In this document: positions 25,480 to 33,814 of the stretch, one piece after another
Layout of the letters: each line of letters starts with the position of its first letter
How positions within the stretch are numbered: the first letter of the stretch is position 1
From: Fusobacteriaceae bacterium
Lineage (GTDB): Bacteria; Fusobacteriota; Fusobacteriia; Fusobacteriales; Fusobacteriaceae
NCBI GenBank assembly: GCA_017984315.1
Contig: JAGNZR010000004.1
Location: 1-59,013 of the forward strand
Length of the DNA: 59,013 nt
Direction: 5' to 3'
Program-made: the position numbers and the translations under genes
The notes under the pieces: model-generated
What the model saw: the letters and a program-made list of their open reading frames with translations, nothing else
What the model was told of the DNA's origin: nothing
The model's database searches: none

Positions 25480-26022
25480 TTAAAAAAACGCAATTAATTT
25501 TTTTAAATTTTCTAGTATCTCTCGTTCATTTTCTATAGATGTCCTGTCTGAATTAGGAAAAAACACCTCTGCTAAAACTTTACAGCCTGTACATCTTAGA
25601 AACTCTTTTACTGCTGGTTTACTTCCATCAAATTGAGTTTTAAAACTTGGAGAACCACCTATTAAAACATATGCACCTTTTTTTGAATTTGGTTCATCAT
25701 CCCCTCTATTTTTCCCATTCCAATATACTTGAGTCCTATCTATTATAAGCTTCAATGGAGCTGGGGCTCCTAAACAATAAATTGGTGAAACTACTATTAT
25801 ATTATCTGCATCATCAATTTTTTTGTAATAGTCCTGCATCTCATCCTTTATAGAACATCCTTTGACATTATTGCAATAACCACATGCAATACAAGGTTTT
25901 ACTAATTTATCATATGCATGAATTATCTCAATCTCCCCAGGTATTTTATCAGCAATAAGATTGACTACCTTGCTGGTATGTCCATTTTTTCTCGCTGAAC
26001 CATGAAATATTAATGTTTTCAT
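25480..26022 (-). CDS. flavodoxin-fold iron-sulfur flavoprotein / NAD(P)H:FMN reductase
   Basis: 180 aa. FHGSARKNGHTSKV is the FMN phosphate-binding loop of the NADPH-dependent FMN reductase family. The cysteine group KPCIACGYCNNVKGCSIKD at residues 42-58 resembles the compact 4Fe-4S site of archaeal iron-sulfur flavoproteins. VVSPIYCLGAPAPLKLIIDR is the flavin-facing loop. Likely a cytoplasmic electron carrier or oxygen/quinone-reducing enzyme. It is 34 bases after the next flavodoxin-fold gene, so the two are probably co-transcribed. Confidence 0.82.
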   Translation of the reverse strand: MKTLIFHGSARKNGHTSKVVNLIADKIPGEIEIIHAYDKLVKPCIACGYCNNVKGCSIKDEMQDYYKKIDDADNIIVVSPIYCLGAPAPLKLIIDRTQVYWNGKNRGDDEPNSKKGAYVLIGGSPSFKTQFDGSKPAVKEFLRCTGCKVLAEVFFPNSDRTSIENEREILENLKKLIAFF

Positions 26023-26056
26023 CTAAACTACCCCTTCAAGTTAAAATAACTATTTT

Positions 26057-26635
26057 TTATAATTTTGCAATGCTCTCTTTAATTTTTTCTAAATACCCTT
26101 TTCTTACGCTCTCTTCAACAAAAGGTGCAGACCAGAATGTTTCTATACTAACCAACTCTATTCCGCAAAAACCAATAGTCCCATAATCTGAAGTTGTTTC
26201 ATAAGCAACTTTCCTTCCATCACTTAGATTTAAATTTAAATCACTTCCTGAAGTTCTAAATATAATACCTTTTCTTCCAGATAGAAGTTTAATAACTCCA
26301 TTATCTCCATATTTATATGCAAAACCAGGAAGAAGTATTTTATCAAAATACCCCTTTAGCATTGCAGGAAAACTATTCCACCATGTTGGGTGAATAACTA
26401 TTATTGCTTCTGCCCAAAGTAAAAACTCCTGTTCTTTTTTTATATCAGGTGGGGTTTCACCTTTTCCTAAAGTTTCAAAATCTTTTAAGGATAAAACCGG
26501 ATTAAAACCTATCTCATAGAGATCTCTAACTTCTACTTCGTGTCCTCTGATTTTAAGTTGATTTAAAACTTCATCTTTCACTGCATGATTAAAACTTTTT
26601 GAATTTGGATGTGAATATATAACTAGGCATTTCAA
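26057..26635 (-). CDS. NAD(P)H quinone oxidoreductase, flavodoxin-like (MdaB/KefF type)
   Basis: 192 aa. YSHPNSKSFNHAVKDEVL is the FMN-binding start of the Flavodoxin_2 family, and IIVIHPTWWNSFPAMLKGYFDKILLPGFAY is its conserved central motif. Such enzymes reduce quinones or other electrophiles with two electrons. The start is taken as TTG at 26635: GGAGGGG lies 7 to 8 bases upstream, and family members begin with MKCLVIYSHP. An ATG at 26650 sits before the ribosome site and is unlikely. Confidence 0.85.
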   Translation of the reverse strand: MKCLVIYSHPNSKSFNHAVKDEVLNQLKIRGHEVEVRDLYEIGFNPVLSLKDFETLGKGETPPDIKKEQEFLLWAEAIIVIHPTWWNSFPAMLKGYFDKILLPGFAYKYGDNGVIKLLSGRKGIIFRTSGSDLNLNLSDGRKVAYETTSDYGTIGFCGIELVSIETFWSAPFVEESVRKGYLEKIKESIAKL

Positions 26636-26745
26636 TGTAATCCCCTCCATACTAAAAAATATAACTAATTCATTGTCCTGATAATTCTATTCATATTTTT
26701 TAGTATTTTTTCTTTAAATTACATTATTAAATTTGTTTTTTATGA

Positions 26746-27354
26746 TTAAACTATTTTTTTTCCATGAAATTCAGAAGATGGTATTTTCTTTGATATTAAC
26801 TCTAAATTTTCTTTAGTAACTTTTCCTGCTACTACTATTTTAATTCTGTTATTTGAAACTTTTAACATTTCATTAAGAGTGTCCATCCCCTCTAGAGCTG
26901 TTTCTCTCTTTCCTGAAGTTAAAATTCTTTTTATTCCCAATTTAATAAATTTTTCTATCTCTTCTACTGGATTTTCAACTTCATCAATAGCTTTATGAAA
27001 AGTTATCTCCATTGGCTTAGAAAGTTTTACTAATTCTTTTAGTACTTCATAATTAACTGTTTTATCATCTTTTAAAACTCCAAAAACTACCCCTGGAACT
27101 CTTAGTTCTTTACAAATTTTTATGTCCTCTTTCATTATCTCTATCTCATCATCTGAATAACAAAAATCTCCACCACGTGGTCTAATCATAACAAGTGTTG
27201 GAACTTCTAGATCTTTTACACATTTTTTTATCATTCCATAAGATGGAGTAGTTCCCCCTACTTCTAAATTTTCACAAAGTTCTACTCTATTCGCCCCATT
27301 ATTTACAGCTATCTTTGCTTCAGAATATGACCCTATACACGCTTCTTTTATCAT
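26746..27354 (-). CDS. cutC: CutC-family protein
   Basis: 202 aa TIM-barrel protein historically linked to copper homeostasis. Motifs: IKEACIGSYSEAKIAVNNGANRVELC split over the first 30 residues, GGTTPSYGMIKK, VMIRPRGGDFCYSDDE and ITFHKAIDEVENP. CutC proteins are usually 210-250 aa; this one is a little short at the C-terminus but includes SSEFHGKKI near the end. The true metal role is disputed in the literature. ATG 27354 follows AGGAG; a GTG two codons upstream abuts it. Confidence 0.88.
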   Translation of the reverse strand: MIKEACIGSYSEAKIAVNNGANRVELCENLEVGGTTPSYGMIKKCVKDLEVPTLVMIRPRGGDFCYSDDEIEIMKEDIKICKELRVPGVVFGVLKDDKTVNYEVLKELVKLSKPMEITFHKAIDEVENPVEEIEKFIKLGIKRILTSGKRETALEGMDTLNEMLKVSNNRIKIVVAGKVTKENLELISKKIPSSEFHGKKIV

Positions 27355-27388
27355 TTTCACTCCTAATTTTATGTTTGAATTTTTTTTC

Positions 27389-27418
27389 TTGTTAATTGTT
27401 ACTAAAATATGTTATAAT
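27389..27418 (+). promoter_or_regulatory. promoter of the rlpA-like gene
   Basis: TTGTTA (27389-27394), 18-base spacer, TATAAT (27413-27418), 44 bases before the ATG. Confidence 0.6.
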
Positions 27419-27462
27419 GCATAGCACTAGTTTTTATATATTTTACTTTGGAGGTCAATATA

Positions 27463-27924
27463 ATGAAAAAAATTATATATTTAACTTTTCTTATAGCATT
27501 TTTATTTGTAGGATGTTCCTCTAGTAGTGTAAAGAAAGAAGTAACACCTCAGCCTGTTGTTATAACTCAAAAAAATGATAAAGCTCCTTTTTCTGGATCT
27601 GAAATGTATCAATTTTACGAAACAGGAAATGGCTCTTGGTATGGTAAAGAGCTTCATGGTAGGGCTACTGCCTCAGGAGAACGTTTTAATATGAATGAAT
27701 ATACTGCTGCCCATAAGTATCTTCCTTTTGGGACTATTGTAGAAGTTACTAATATTAATACTGGAAAAATGGTCACAGCACGTATAAATGACAGAGGTCC
27801 TTTCAGGCATGGCAGAGTATTAGATTTAAGTTCTAAAGCTTTTTCTGCAATTGCTAATACTTCACAAGGAGTTATCCCCATGGAGATTAGGATTGTTTCT
27901 TACCCTCAGTTGAGTACCCAATAA
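27463..27924 (+). CDS. RlpA-like septal ring lytic transglycosylase lipoprotein
   Basis: 153 aa. Signal peptide with lipobox LFVGC, lipid-anchored Cys18. After a short linker comes the double-psi beta-barrel domain of RlpA: GNGSWYGKELHGRATASGER, YTAAHKYLPFGTIVEV, TARINDRGPF (conserved catalytic Asp) and GRVLDLSSKAF. RlpA cleaves peptidoglycan strands lacking stem peptides at the septum. There is no C-terminal SPOR domain, so septal targeting must differ from E. coli RlpA. Start ATG 27463 is 7 bases after GGAGG. It is a single-gene unit. Confidence 0.92.
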   Translation: MKKIIYLTFLIAFLFVGCSSSSVKKEVTPQPVVITQKNDKAPFSGSEMYQFYETGNGSWYGKELHGRATASGERFNMNEYTAAHKYLPFGTIVEVTNINTGKMVTARINDRGPFRHGRVLDLSSKAFSAIANTSQGVIPMEIRIVSYPQLSTQ

Positions 27925-27933
27925 ATTTTATTG

Positions 27934-27974
27934 AGTAGAGAGCAATTAACTTTTATTGCTCTCTACTTTTTTTC
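27934..27974 (+). terminator. rlpA-like gene terminator
   Basis: A perfect 13-bp stem AGTAGAGAGCAAT (27934-27946) / ATTGCTCTCTACT (27955-27967) followed by seven T. Confidence 0.92.
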
Positions 27975-27977
27975 TCT

Positions 27978-28865
27978 CTATTTTTTATGATATCTACAGT
28001 TAATGCAAATCTCTTTATAATTTTTTATTTTAAATATCTCTTTTGGAGCTTCTGATTTTTTTGATATTCCATCCACTACCATAGATATATCAAAGCATAA
28101 ACCATTTGTATCTAAATCTGTTTCTAAGAGAGGACAAAATACAAATTTACCTTTCTTTAAATTATCATTCTCAAAATTATCCTCTTTTAAAAGGAAAATA
28201 TCTTCCTCAATATTAAAATCTTCCCTCTCGTTAATATCCTCTATTTCTAATTTTGAACCATCATTTTTAGGGAAAAAAGAGTTTTTATCAAAATTTAAAT
28301 CTTTTTCACTTTCGAAAAGATTCATTAAATCTAATTTTATTTCACTCTCTTTTCTATCTGCTTTTAATTCAAAATTATTCATACTACCTACTGCAGTTTT
28401 TTCTTGAAGATTTATTTTTTCATTTTTTATGTTTTTATTTTCATAATTTCCAAAGAAACTGTCCTCTCTGTTCTCTTCAGAATCTGTTATTTTATGTATT
28501 TTTCTTAATTCATTTAAAAGTTCAAGATACATGTTTCCTGAGCAAAACTCTTTTTCATATATGAAATCAAGTTTTTTTACCCTGTCTTTATAGCTCTCTT
28601 TTAAAATTATATCTAACCCAAACTCTATTGAATCAAGTAATGGAAATATAGGTGGAATATATAAAGTTGATTTTCTATTATGCTCTTTCCTTATAAATTC
28701 TAGCAAATCTAAATATTTTTTATTTGAAATAATATTTTCTAAATTTAACATCTTTAAAACCGAGTATTGTCCGCTATAGTATTCATAACACTTTATTTTC
28801 TCTAAATCTTTAGATATCTCAACATTATTTATTAAGTTTAATAACTCATTTAATTTTTCAGACAT
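27978..28865 (-). CDS. hypothetical protein with C-terminal four-cysteine segment
   Basis: 295 aa, not recognised. Residues 1-125 are helical with many Leu, Lys and Glu (two Pro-rich turns at TLYIPPIFPLLDS). Residues 126-230 are a low-complexity Glu/Asn/Lys/Asp linker. The last 60 residues look like a compact domain: FVFCPLLETDLDTNGLCFDI, then MVVDGISKKSEAPKEIFKIK and CINCRYHKK, giving Cys-x(n)-Cys ... Cys-x2-Cys that could bind a metal. It has no signal peptide. AGGAGG lies before the ATG. It is alone between terminators, convergent with the rlpA-like gene. Confidence 0.7.
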   Translation of the reverse strand: MSEKLNELLNLINNVEISKDLEKIKCYEYYSGQYSVLKMLNLENIISNKKYLDLLEFIRKEHNRKSTLYIPPIFPLLDSIEFGLDIILKESYKDRVKKLDFIYEKEFCSGNMYLELLNELRKIHKITDSEENREDSFFGNYENKNIKNEKINLQEKTAVGSMNNFELKADRKESEIKLDLMNLFESEKDLNFDKNSFFPKNDGSKLEIEDINEREDFNIEEDIFLLKEDNFENDNLKKGKFVFCPLLETDLDTNGLCFDISMVVDGISKKSEAPKEIFKIKNYKEICINCRYHKK

Positions 28866-28996
28866 TTTTCCTCCTAGTTTGCATATAATTTCAATATTTT
28901 CTGATATTAATTATACTTTATTTTAAATTATTTTCCTATTTATTGTTGTTATATAAACCTAACATATTATATAGATATAACTGAAAAAATGTAAGC

Positions 28997-29032
28997 AAAA
29001 AAGGATAAACTTTAAACTGTTCACCCTTTTTT
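28997..29032 (-). terminator. terminator after the truncated NMT1-type gene
   Basis: Hairpin of AAAAAAGGATAAAC (28997-29010) with GTTCACCCTTTTTT (29019-29032), two GU pairs, T-tract on either strand. Confidence 0.7.
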
Positions 29033-29046
29033 ATATGTACATATTT

Positions 29047-29679
29047 TTATTTTTTTAAAAACAGCTCTCTTACATTAATCTGTTCTTTCATCATTTTATT
29101 TCTAACTAAGAAATCAACTGATTTTTCCAAATCTGCTATATCTTTCTCTTTGATTTCTGGATTAAAATCGTAATCATTATATAGTAGTTTCACTTCATTT
29201 ATATTAAGTTCAAGTTCTCCTGATACAATTTGCATAGACTCTTCAGGATTATTTTTAATATAATCCAAAACTTTAGCTTCAGCTTCTTCAAATATTTTAA
29301 TAATTTCGGGGTTCTCTTTATAAAACTTTTTTCTTACTGCAGATACTGTTGTTCCATCTATATACCCTTCTCCGTCTGTTATTAATTTATACCCCTCTTT
29401 TTTTAAATTATATGCCAAAGAACCCCCAACTACTGCTACATCTATTTTTCTATTTTTTAGAGCTGCCTCAGCATTTTTCATTGTCATGTTTTCAATAATT
29501 ACATTTTCCACTGTCATCCCACCTGAATCTAAATATGAAACTAGCAACTGATAAGCTATTCCACCAACAGGAACCCCTATTACCATCCCTTTTATATCTA
29601 TTGGAGACGTTATTTTATCAAAATTAGTGTATATTGAAAATGACTTTGGAGCCCTGCTAGAATGTCTATATTTATTCAA
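29047..29679 (-). pseudogene. 5'-truncated ABC transporter substrate-binding protein (NMT1/SsuA type)
   Basis: The 210-aa open frame matches only the later part of NMT1-type periplasmic binding proteins: SPIDIKGMVIGVPVGGIAYQLL, NAEAALKNRKIDVAVVGGSLAY, then VRKKFYKENPEIIKIFEEAE and NPEESMQIVSGEL. The signal peptide and roughly 90 to 100 N-terminal residues of lobe 1 are missing. The first possible start is TTG at 29679 without a ribosome site. A tRNA-operon terminator ends only 24 bases upstream of it, so there is no room for a promoter. No permease or ATPase gene is near. I read it as a decayed gene remnant. Confidence 0.78.
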
Positions 29680-29702
29680 ATAATGAACTAAATATCTTTT
29701 TA

Positions 29703-29752
29703 TTATAAAAAAAAGAAATCTACTTACTGAGTGATACTCAATAAGTAGATTT
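29703..29752 (-). terminator. tRNA operon terminator
   Basis: Minus strand AAATCTACTTA (29752-29742) pairs with TAAGTAGATTT (29726-29716), extended inward by TGAGT/ACTCA with one mismatch, then a T-rich run (TCTTTTTTTT). Confidence 0.88.
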
Positions 29753-29778
29753 TTATATTAAAGCTATAATTTTTAAAA

Positions 29779-29854
<76 letters not shown>

Positions 29855-29878
29855 ATAATTAAATTGTGAATATCTAAA

Positions 29879-29955
29879 TGGCGGGAGTGACGAGGCTCGA
29901 ACTCGCGACCTCATGCGTGACAGGCATGCGCTCTAACCAACTGAGCTACACCCCC
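29879..29955 (-). tRNA. tRNA-Asp (GUC)
   Basis: 77 nt with encoded CCA. Acceptor GGGGGTG/CACTCCC with one GU pair; anticodon loop CTGTCAC gives GTC. A GUN tRNA and so a substrate for the queuosine pathway served by QueH in this window. Confidence 0.96.
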
Positions 29956-29965
29956 ACAAAATTAA

Positions 29966-30041
29966 TGGTGGTCACAACAGGACTTGAACCTGTGACCCCC
30001 TGCTTGTAAGGCAGGTGCTCTCCCAACTGAGCTATGCGACC
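29966..30041 (-). tRNA. tRNA-Val (UAC)
   Basis: 76 nt with encoded CCA. Acceptor GGTCGCA/TGTGACC; anticodon loop CTTACAA gives TAC. Confidence 0.96.
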
Positions 30042-30049
30042 ATAATATG

Positions 30050-30124
30050 TGGTACCCCGTAGGGGAATCGAACCCCTGTTTACAGAGTGAAAATCTGCTG
30101 TCCTAACCACTGAACGAACGGGGC
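30050..30124 (-). tRNA. tRNA-Glu (UUC)
   Basis: 75 nt with encoded CCA. Anticodon loop TTTTCAC gives TTC. The acceptor GCCCCGT/ACGGGGT closes with a G1-U72 wobble pair, slightly unusual but the cloverleaf is otherwise sound. Confidence 0.95.
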
Positions 30125-30132
30125 AAATTAAA

Positions 30133-30208
30133 TGGTGCGTCATACAGGACTTGAACCTGTGGCAACACGATTAAAAGTCGTGTGCTCTACCAGCTGAGCT
30201 AATGACGC
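30133..30208 (-). tRNA. tRNA-Lys (UUU)
   Basis: 76 nt with encoded CCA. Acceptor GCGTCAT/ATGACGC; anticodon loop CTTTTAA gives TTT. Confidence 0.96.
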
Positions 30209-30211
30209 ATC

Positions 30212-30287
<76 letters not shown>

Positions 30288-30298
30288 AGACATTTATA

Positions 30299-30327
30299 AT
30301 ATTACCATTTAATCTATCTTCTGTCAA
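30299..30327 (-). promoter_or_regulatory. tRNA operon promoter
   Basis: Minus strand TTGACA (30327-30322), 17-base spacer, TAATAT (30304-30299), just upstream of tRNA-Gly. Confidence 0.78.
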
Positions 30328-30343
30328 TATTTTTTTTATTTTT

Positions 30344-30838
30344 TTAATTAATTATATTGAATTTTTTCTGAAGTTTATATTTTACATTTCCAACAAATTC
30401 TATTTTTCTATTCATCATTAAAGGGATAATATATTGTTTCTTTTCTCTTGTTATAATGTCTAAAACAATTTGATAATTAGATTTTTTACCAACTGAACTC
30501 TCCCTTAGTGTACAACTTTCAATCTCCTGAAATGGGATATGCATCTTTTCATAGATTAACTCCCCTACTTTATTATTAATTCTAATATCGTATTTCAGTG
30601 TTGCAAATACATGCTTGCATCCCATATACATAAGTAAAATAGAAAATATAATATTAATAGCTCTATAGTTATGCAAATACCCTACATAGGCAAAGTATAA
30701 ACTGATCATGATAGTAGGTATCCCTGTGCACAACCATACTAATTTTTTCTTAAATTCTAACTTAAAAATTTCTAAATCTTTAAACTCATTTTTATTAAAC
30801 TCATTTACATTTTTTACAAAATCATCATAAAATAGCAT
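30344..30838 (-). CDS. hypothetical two-helix membrane protein (YcxB-like layout)
   Basis: 164 aa. Two membrane helices at about 33-52 (LVWLCTGIPTIMISLYFAYV) and 60-77 (INIIFSILLMYMG), then a cytoplasmic beta-rich domain (KYDIRINNKVGELIYEKMHI, IPFQEIESCTLRESS, YIIPLMMN) that resembles a small PH-like fold as in YcxB-type proteins. I recognise no specific family. It is the last gene of the PBP-priA-def-ftsB-like run, 21 bases after the ftsB-like gene, and ends just before the tRNA promoter. Confidence 0.65.
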   Translation of the reverse strand: MLFYDDFVKNVNEFNKNEFKDLEIFKLEFKKKLVWLCTGIPTIMISLYFAYVGYLHNYRAINIIFSILLMYMGCKHVFATLKYDIRINNKVGELIYEKMHIPFQEIESCTLRESSVGKKSNYQIVLDIITREKKQYIIPLMMNRKIEFVGNVKYKLQKKFNIIN

Positions 30839-30859
30839 TTTTTTTACATCTCTCCTTAT

Positions 30860-31135
30860 TTATTTTACAAGTTTATATATTTTTTCGCCCTCTTTTACCA
30901 TCTTTAATTTATCTCTTCCTATCCTCTCAATATAGTAAGGGTCATTTAACTCCCCTACTTTTTTAGAATACTCATCTATCTGCTCTTTTAAAGCCAATAT
31001 TTTAACATCTAATTCATTTATTTTTTTCATATTTCTGCTGTATTTAATATGACTTCTAGCAATTTGTGGAAAAAAAACAGTGCAGTTTCCACCTATAATT
31101 ATAGAAATTATTATTATTATAAATACTTCTTTCAC
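30860..31135 (-). CDS. FtsB/DivIC-type septum formation initiator
   Basis: 91 aa. One N-terminal membrane helix (VFIIIIISIIIGGNCTVFF), a coiled coil (KINELDVKILALKEQIDEY) and the C-terminal motif DPYYIERIGRDKLKMVKEGE, which is diagnostic of FtsB/DivIC. It would join FtsL and FtsQ in the divisome in the inner membrane. I prefer GTG at 31135, 5 bases after GGAGG, over the ATG at 31147, which precedes the ribosome site. A penicillin-binding protein gene lies in the same run, which fits a division role. Confidence 0.87.
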   Translation of the reverse strand: MKEVFIIIIISIIIGGNCTVFFPQIARSHIKYSRNMKKINELDVKILALKEQIDEYSKKVGELNDPYYIERIGRDKLKMVKEGEKIYKLVK

Positions 31136-31175
31136 TTTTTCCTCCATAACAATAAAATAAATAGAAATTAATATA

Positions 31176-31667
31176 CTATCTGTTTTTCTCTAAAAATTTT
31201 AACTTCTTCGAGATCAACCTTTTAGCTACTGGAGATACTTTGTCCACATATAAAATCCCATCTAAATGGTCATATTCATGCTGAAATGCCCTTCCTAGAA
31301 GATCATACCCCTCTTCTATAACAGTTTCCCCTTTTTCATTCAAATATGTCACTTTTACTTTTTCATACCTTTTAACTGGTTTATATATTCCAGGCACACT
31401 TAAACACCCTTCTTCACACTCCACTAAATCTCCAAAATACTCTATTTTAGGATTAATTACTTTTCTTACTTTTCCATCCCCTATATCCAGTACAAACATC
31501 CTCATATTGAAACCTACCTGCGGGGCCGCTAATCCAATACCTTTTACGCTATGCATAGTTTCTACCATATTTTTTAGAATTTCTAAAATCTCAGCTGTTA
31601 TTTTTTCAACATCAACTGATTTTTTTCTTAATACTTCATCACCGTATACTTTTATTTCGTATATCAC
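31176..31667 (-). CDS. def: peptide deformylase
   Basis: 163 aa. It removes the formyl group from nascent chains. All three motifs are intact: GIGLAAPQVG, EEGCLSVPG (metal Cys) and QHEYDHLDG (two metal His and catalytic Glu). It starts with GTG at 31667, 14 bases after priA; MIYEIKVYGDEVLRKK is the usual N-terminus. Confidence 0.96.
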   Translation of the reverse strand: MIYEIKVYGDEVLRKKSVDVEKITAEILEILKNMVETMHSVKGIGLAAPQVGFNMRMFVLDIGDGKVRKVINPKIEYFGDLVECEEGCLSVPGIYKPVKRYEKVKVTYLNEKGETVIEEGYDLLGRAFQHEYDHLDGILYVDKVSPVAKRLISKKLKFLEKNR

Positions 31668-31681
31668 TACTCCACCTTCTT

Positions 31682-33814
31682 TTATATTAAATTTATAGGA
31701 TCTACATCCACTACTACTCTAAACCTTTTATTTTTAGCTAGTTCGGCTAAATGAACAGATAGTTTCCGTTTTACTTCTTCAACACTAACTCTGTCACCTT
31801 TTATAACAATATTTAACCTATATCTATCCTTTACTTTATATACTAAGGACTTCATTGGTCCATATATCTCAACATTTTCAGATTTAATTTTTTCTACAAT
31901 ACCCTTTGCAAATTCAGTTAATCCTTCCTCTTTCAATGCTGATACCCCTACATTTATTATTTTGCTAAATGGAGGGTACCCAAAAATTTTCCTATCCTCT
32001 ATCTCTCTTTTATAAAAATTTAGATAATCTCCATTTTTAATGTCAAAGTATACTTTATTTTCTGGTTGATAAGTCTGTATAATAACCTCTCCATTTTTAT
32101 CTCCTCTCCCTGCTCTCCCTGCAACTTGAGTTATTAATTGGAAAGTCCTTTCATTGGATCTAAAATCTGGAAAATTTAGTGATGCATCAGCATTTATAAC
32201 ACCTACTAAAGTAACATTTGGAAAATGAAGTCCTTTTGCAATCATTTGTGTTCCTATCATTATACTGTACTTTCCACCTAAAAAATCTTCATATAAATTA
32301 GTATGAAAATCTTTTCCTTTAGAAACTTCTGAATCAACTACCACTGAAGATACTCCAAATATATTATCTAGCCCTTCTTGAATTTTTTCTACACCTACAC
32401 CGCTTTGTGAAATATTTTCACTTCCACATTTACTACATTTTCCAGTAAACCTTTTAGAAATTCCACAATAATTGCATTTTAAAACTCTATCCTTGAGGTA
32501 ATAACTGTATTTTATAGAACAATGCTCACATTCCTCTACAGCTCCACAATTGTTACATTGAATATACGTTGAATACCCTTTTCTATTTAAGAACAGTATT
32601 ATCTGCTCTTTCTTTAAAAGCCTATCTTTGATTTTTTCTAACAACACTTTGCTAAAATATTGACTTTCCTCATTCTTCATGTCCACAATCTCAATCTCTG
32701 GCATTTGGGCATCATTATATCTTTTATTCATCTCTAAAAGTTTAAACACATTTTTTTCCCCATAATAGTAGGACTCAATAGATGGTGTAGCTGAACCTAA
32801 AATTAATTTGCACCCCTCTATCTCTACTCTTTTTAGTGCTACAGTTTTTGCATTATACATTGGCGAGCTGTCTTGTTTATATGTATTCTCATGCTCCTCG
32901 TCAATTATTATGAACCCTATATTTTTTATAGGGGCAAAAATTGCCGATCTAACACCTAAAACTACTTTTTTTTCACCGATACTTACTTGTCTCCACTGCT
33001 CTATAATTTCATCAGGAGTCATTCTGCTATGTAAAACTGCAACTGCACTTCCAAACTCCTTAAAAAATCTGGCTACTATTTGTGGAGTTAATGCTATTTC
33101 TGGAACTAAAAACAGTGTCCCTTTTCCATCTTTTAGACCCTCTTTTATTAAAGAGATATATACCTCTGTTTTCCCAGAGCCAGTTACCCCTTTTAATAAA
33201 AAATATTTTCTATTCTCTTGTAAAATTATATTTTTTATAGTTTCTTGCTCATCATTCAAACTTATTACTTCGGAATTTTCACTAAACTCATCATTTAATA
33301 TGTTTACTTCTCTTTCTTTTATTAAACTTTCTCTTATTATATAAAATTTTTTTTCTAAAAGCAATTTTTCTACTTCTTCTCTAGTAAATTTTTTCTCTAA
33401 AAATACTTTTGCGATTTTCTCTTTTTTCCCAAAGTACTTCAACAATTTTTTATCAAGTTCAGTTTCAAATTTTTCTTCTCTATTAAGAATATAATATGGT
33501 CTACCATATGCTTTTTCTTTTTTCCTCATCCCTATATTAAATATTTGAGAGTACCCTGTAATATAGTAGTTTTTTGTCCATTTTAATAGTTTTATATAAT
33601 TGGAATCATATTGCAAATCTATAGGGTATCTCTTTAGAATTGGATTAATTTTATAATCAAATTTCTCTTTCCTATCCTCTTCAACAACTACAGCTATAGC
33701 ATCTTTTTTGTTAAATTTTACTTCAACAAACATTCCAACTTCATATTCATCATCTTGATCGCAATAAGTAAATAGACCATTAGTACCTGCTACATAAAGA
33801 TTTAAATACCTCAT
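31682..33814 (-). CDS. priA: primosomal protein N' (replication restart helicase PriA)
   Basis: 710 aa. An N-terminal DNA-binding domain (1 to about 180) is followed by a superfamily 2 helicase: GVTGSGKTEVYI Walker A, IIDEEHENTYKQ, ILGSATPSIESY, and a zinc-binding insertion with paired cysteines (CNNCGAVEECEHC and CNYCG, CSKCG), then IGTQMIAKGLHFPNV and QVAGRAGRGDKNGE. PriA reloads the replisome at stalled forks. Its ATG overlaps the stop of the penicillin-binding protein gene by four bases (ATGA), so translation is coupled. Confidence 0.96.
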   Translation of the reverse strand: MRYLNLYVAGTNGLFTYCDQDDEYEVGMFVEVKFNKKDAIAVVVEEDRKEKFDYKINPILKRYPIDLQYDSNYIKLLKWTKNYYITGYSQIFNIGMRKKEKAYGRPYYILNREEKFETELDKKLLKYFGKKEKIAKVFLEKKFTREEVEKLLLEKKFYIIRESLIKEREVNILNDEFSENSEVISLNDEQETIKNIILQENRKYFLLKGVTGSGKTEVYISLIKEGLKDGKGTLFLVPEIALTPQIVARFFKEFGSAVAVLHSRMTPDEIIEQWRQVSIGEKKVVLGVRSAIFAPIKNIGFIIIDEEHENTYKQDSSPMYNAKTVALKRVEIEGCKLILGSATPSIESYYYGEKNVFKLLEMNKRYNDAQMPEIEIVDMKNEESQYFSKVLLEKIKDRLLKKEQIILFLNRKGYSTYIQCNNCGAVEECEHCSIKYSYYLKDRVLKCNYCGISKRFTGKCSKCGSENISQSGVGVEKIQEGLDNIFGVSSVVVDSEVSKGKDFHTNLYEDFLGGKYSIMIGTQMIAKGLHFPNVTLVGVINADASLNFPDFRSNERTFQLITQVAGRAGRGDKNGEVIIQTYQPENKVYFDIKNGDYLNFYKREIEDRKIFGYPPFSKIINVGVSALKEEGLTEFAKGIVEKIKSENVEIYGPMKSLVYKVKDRYRLNIVIKGDRVSVEEVKRKLSVHLAELAKNKRFRVVVDVDPINLI

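Noticed and set aside
29946..30143. 65-codon minus-strand open frame
   Set aside because: It runs through tRNA-Val and tRNA-Glu sequences and has no ribosome site; the residues only translate tRNA bases.
32808..33344. 178-codon plus-strand open frame opposite priA
   Set aside because: Antisense to the PriA helicase core; no ribosome site or recognisable domain.
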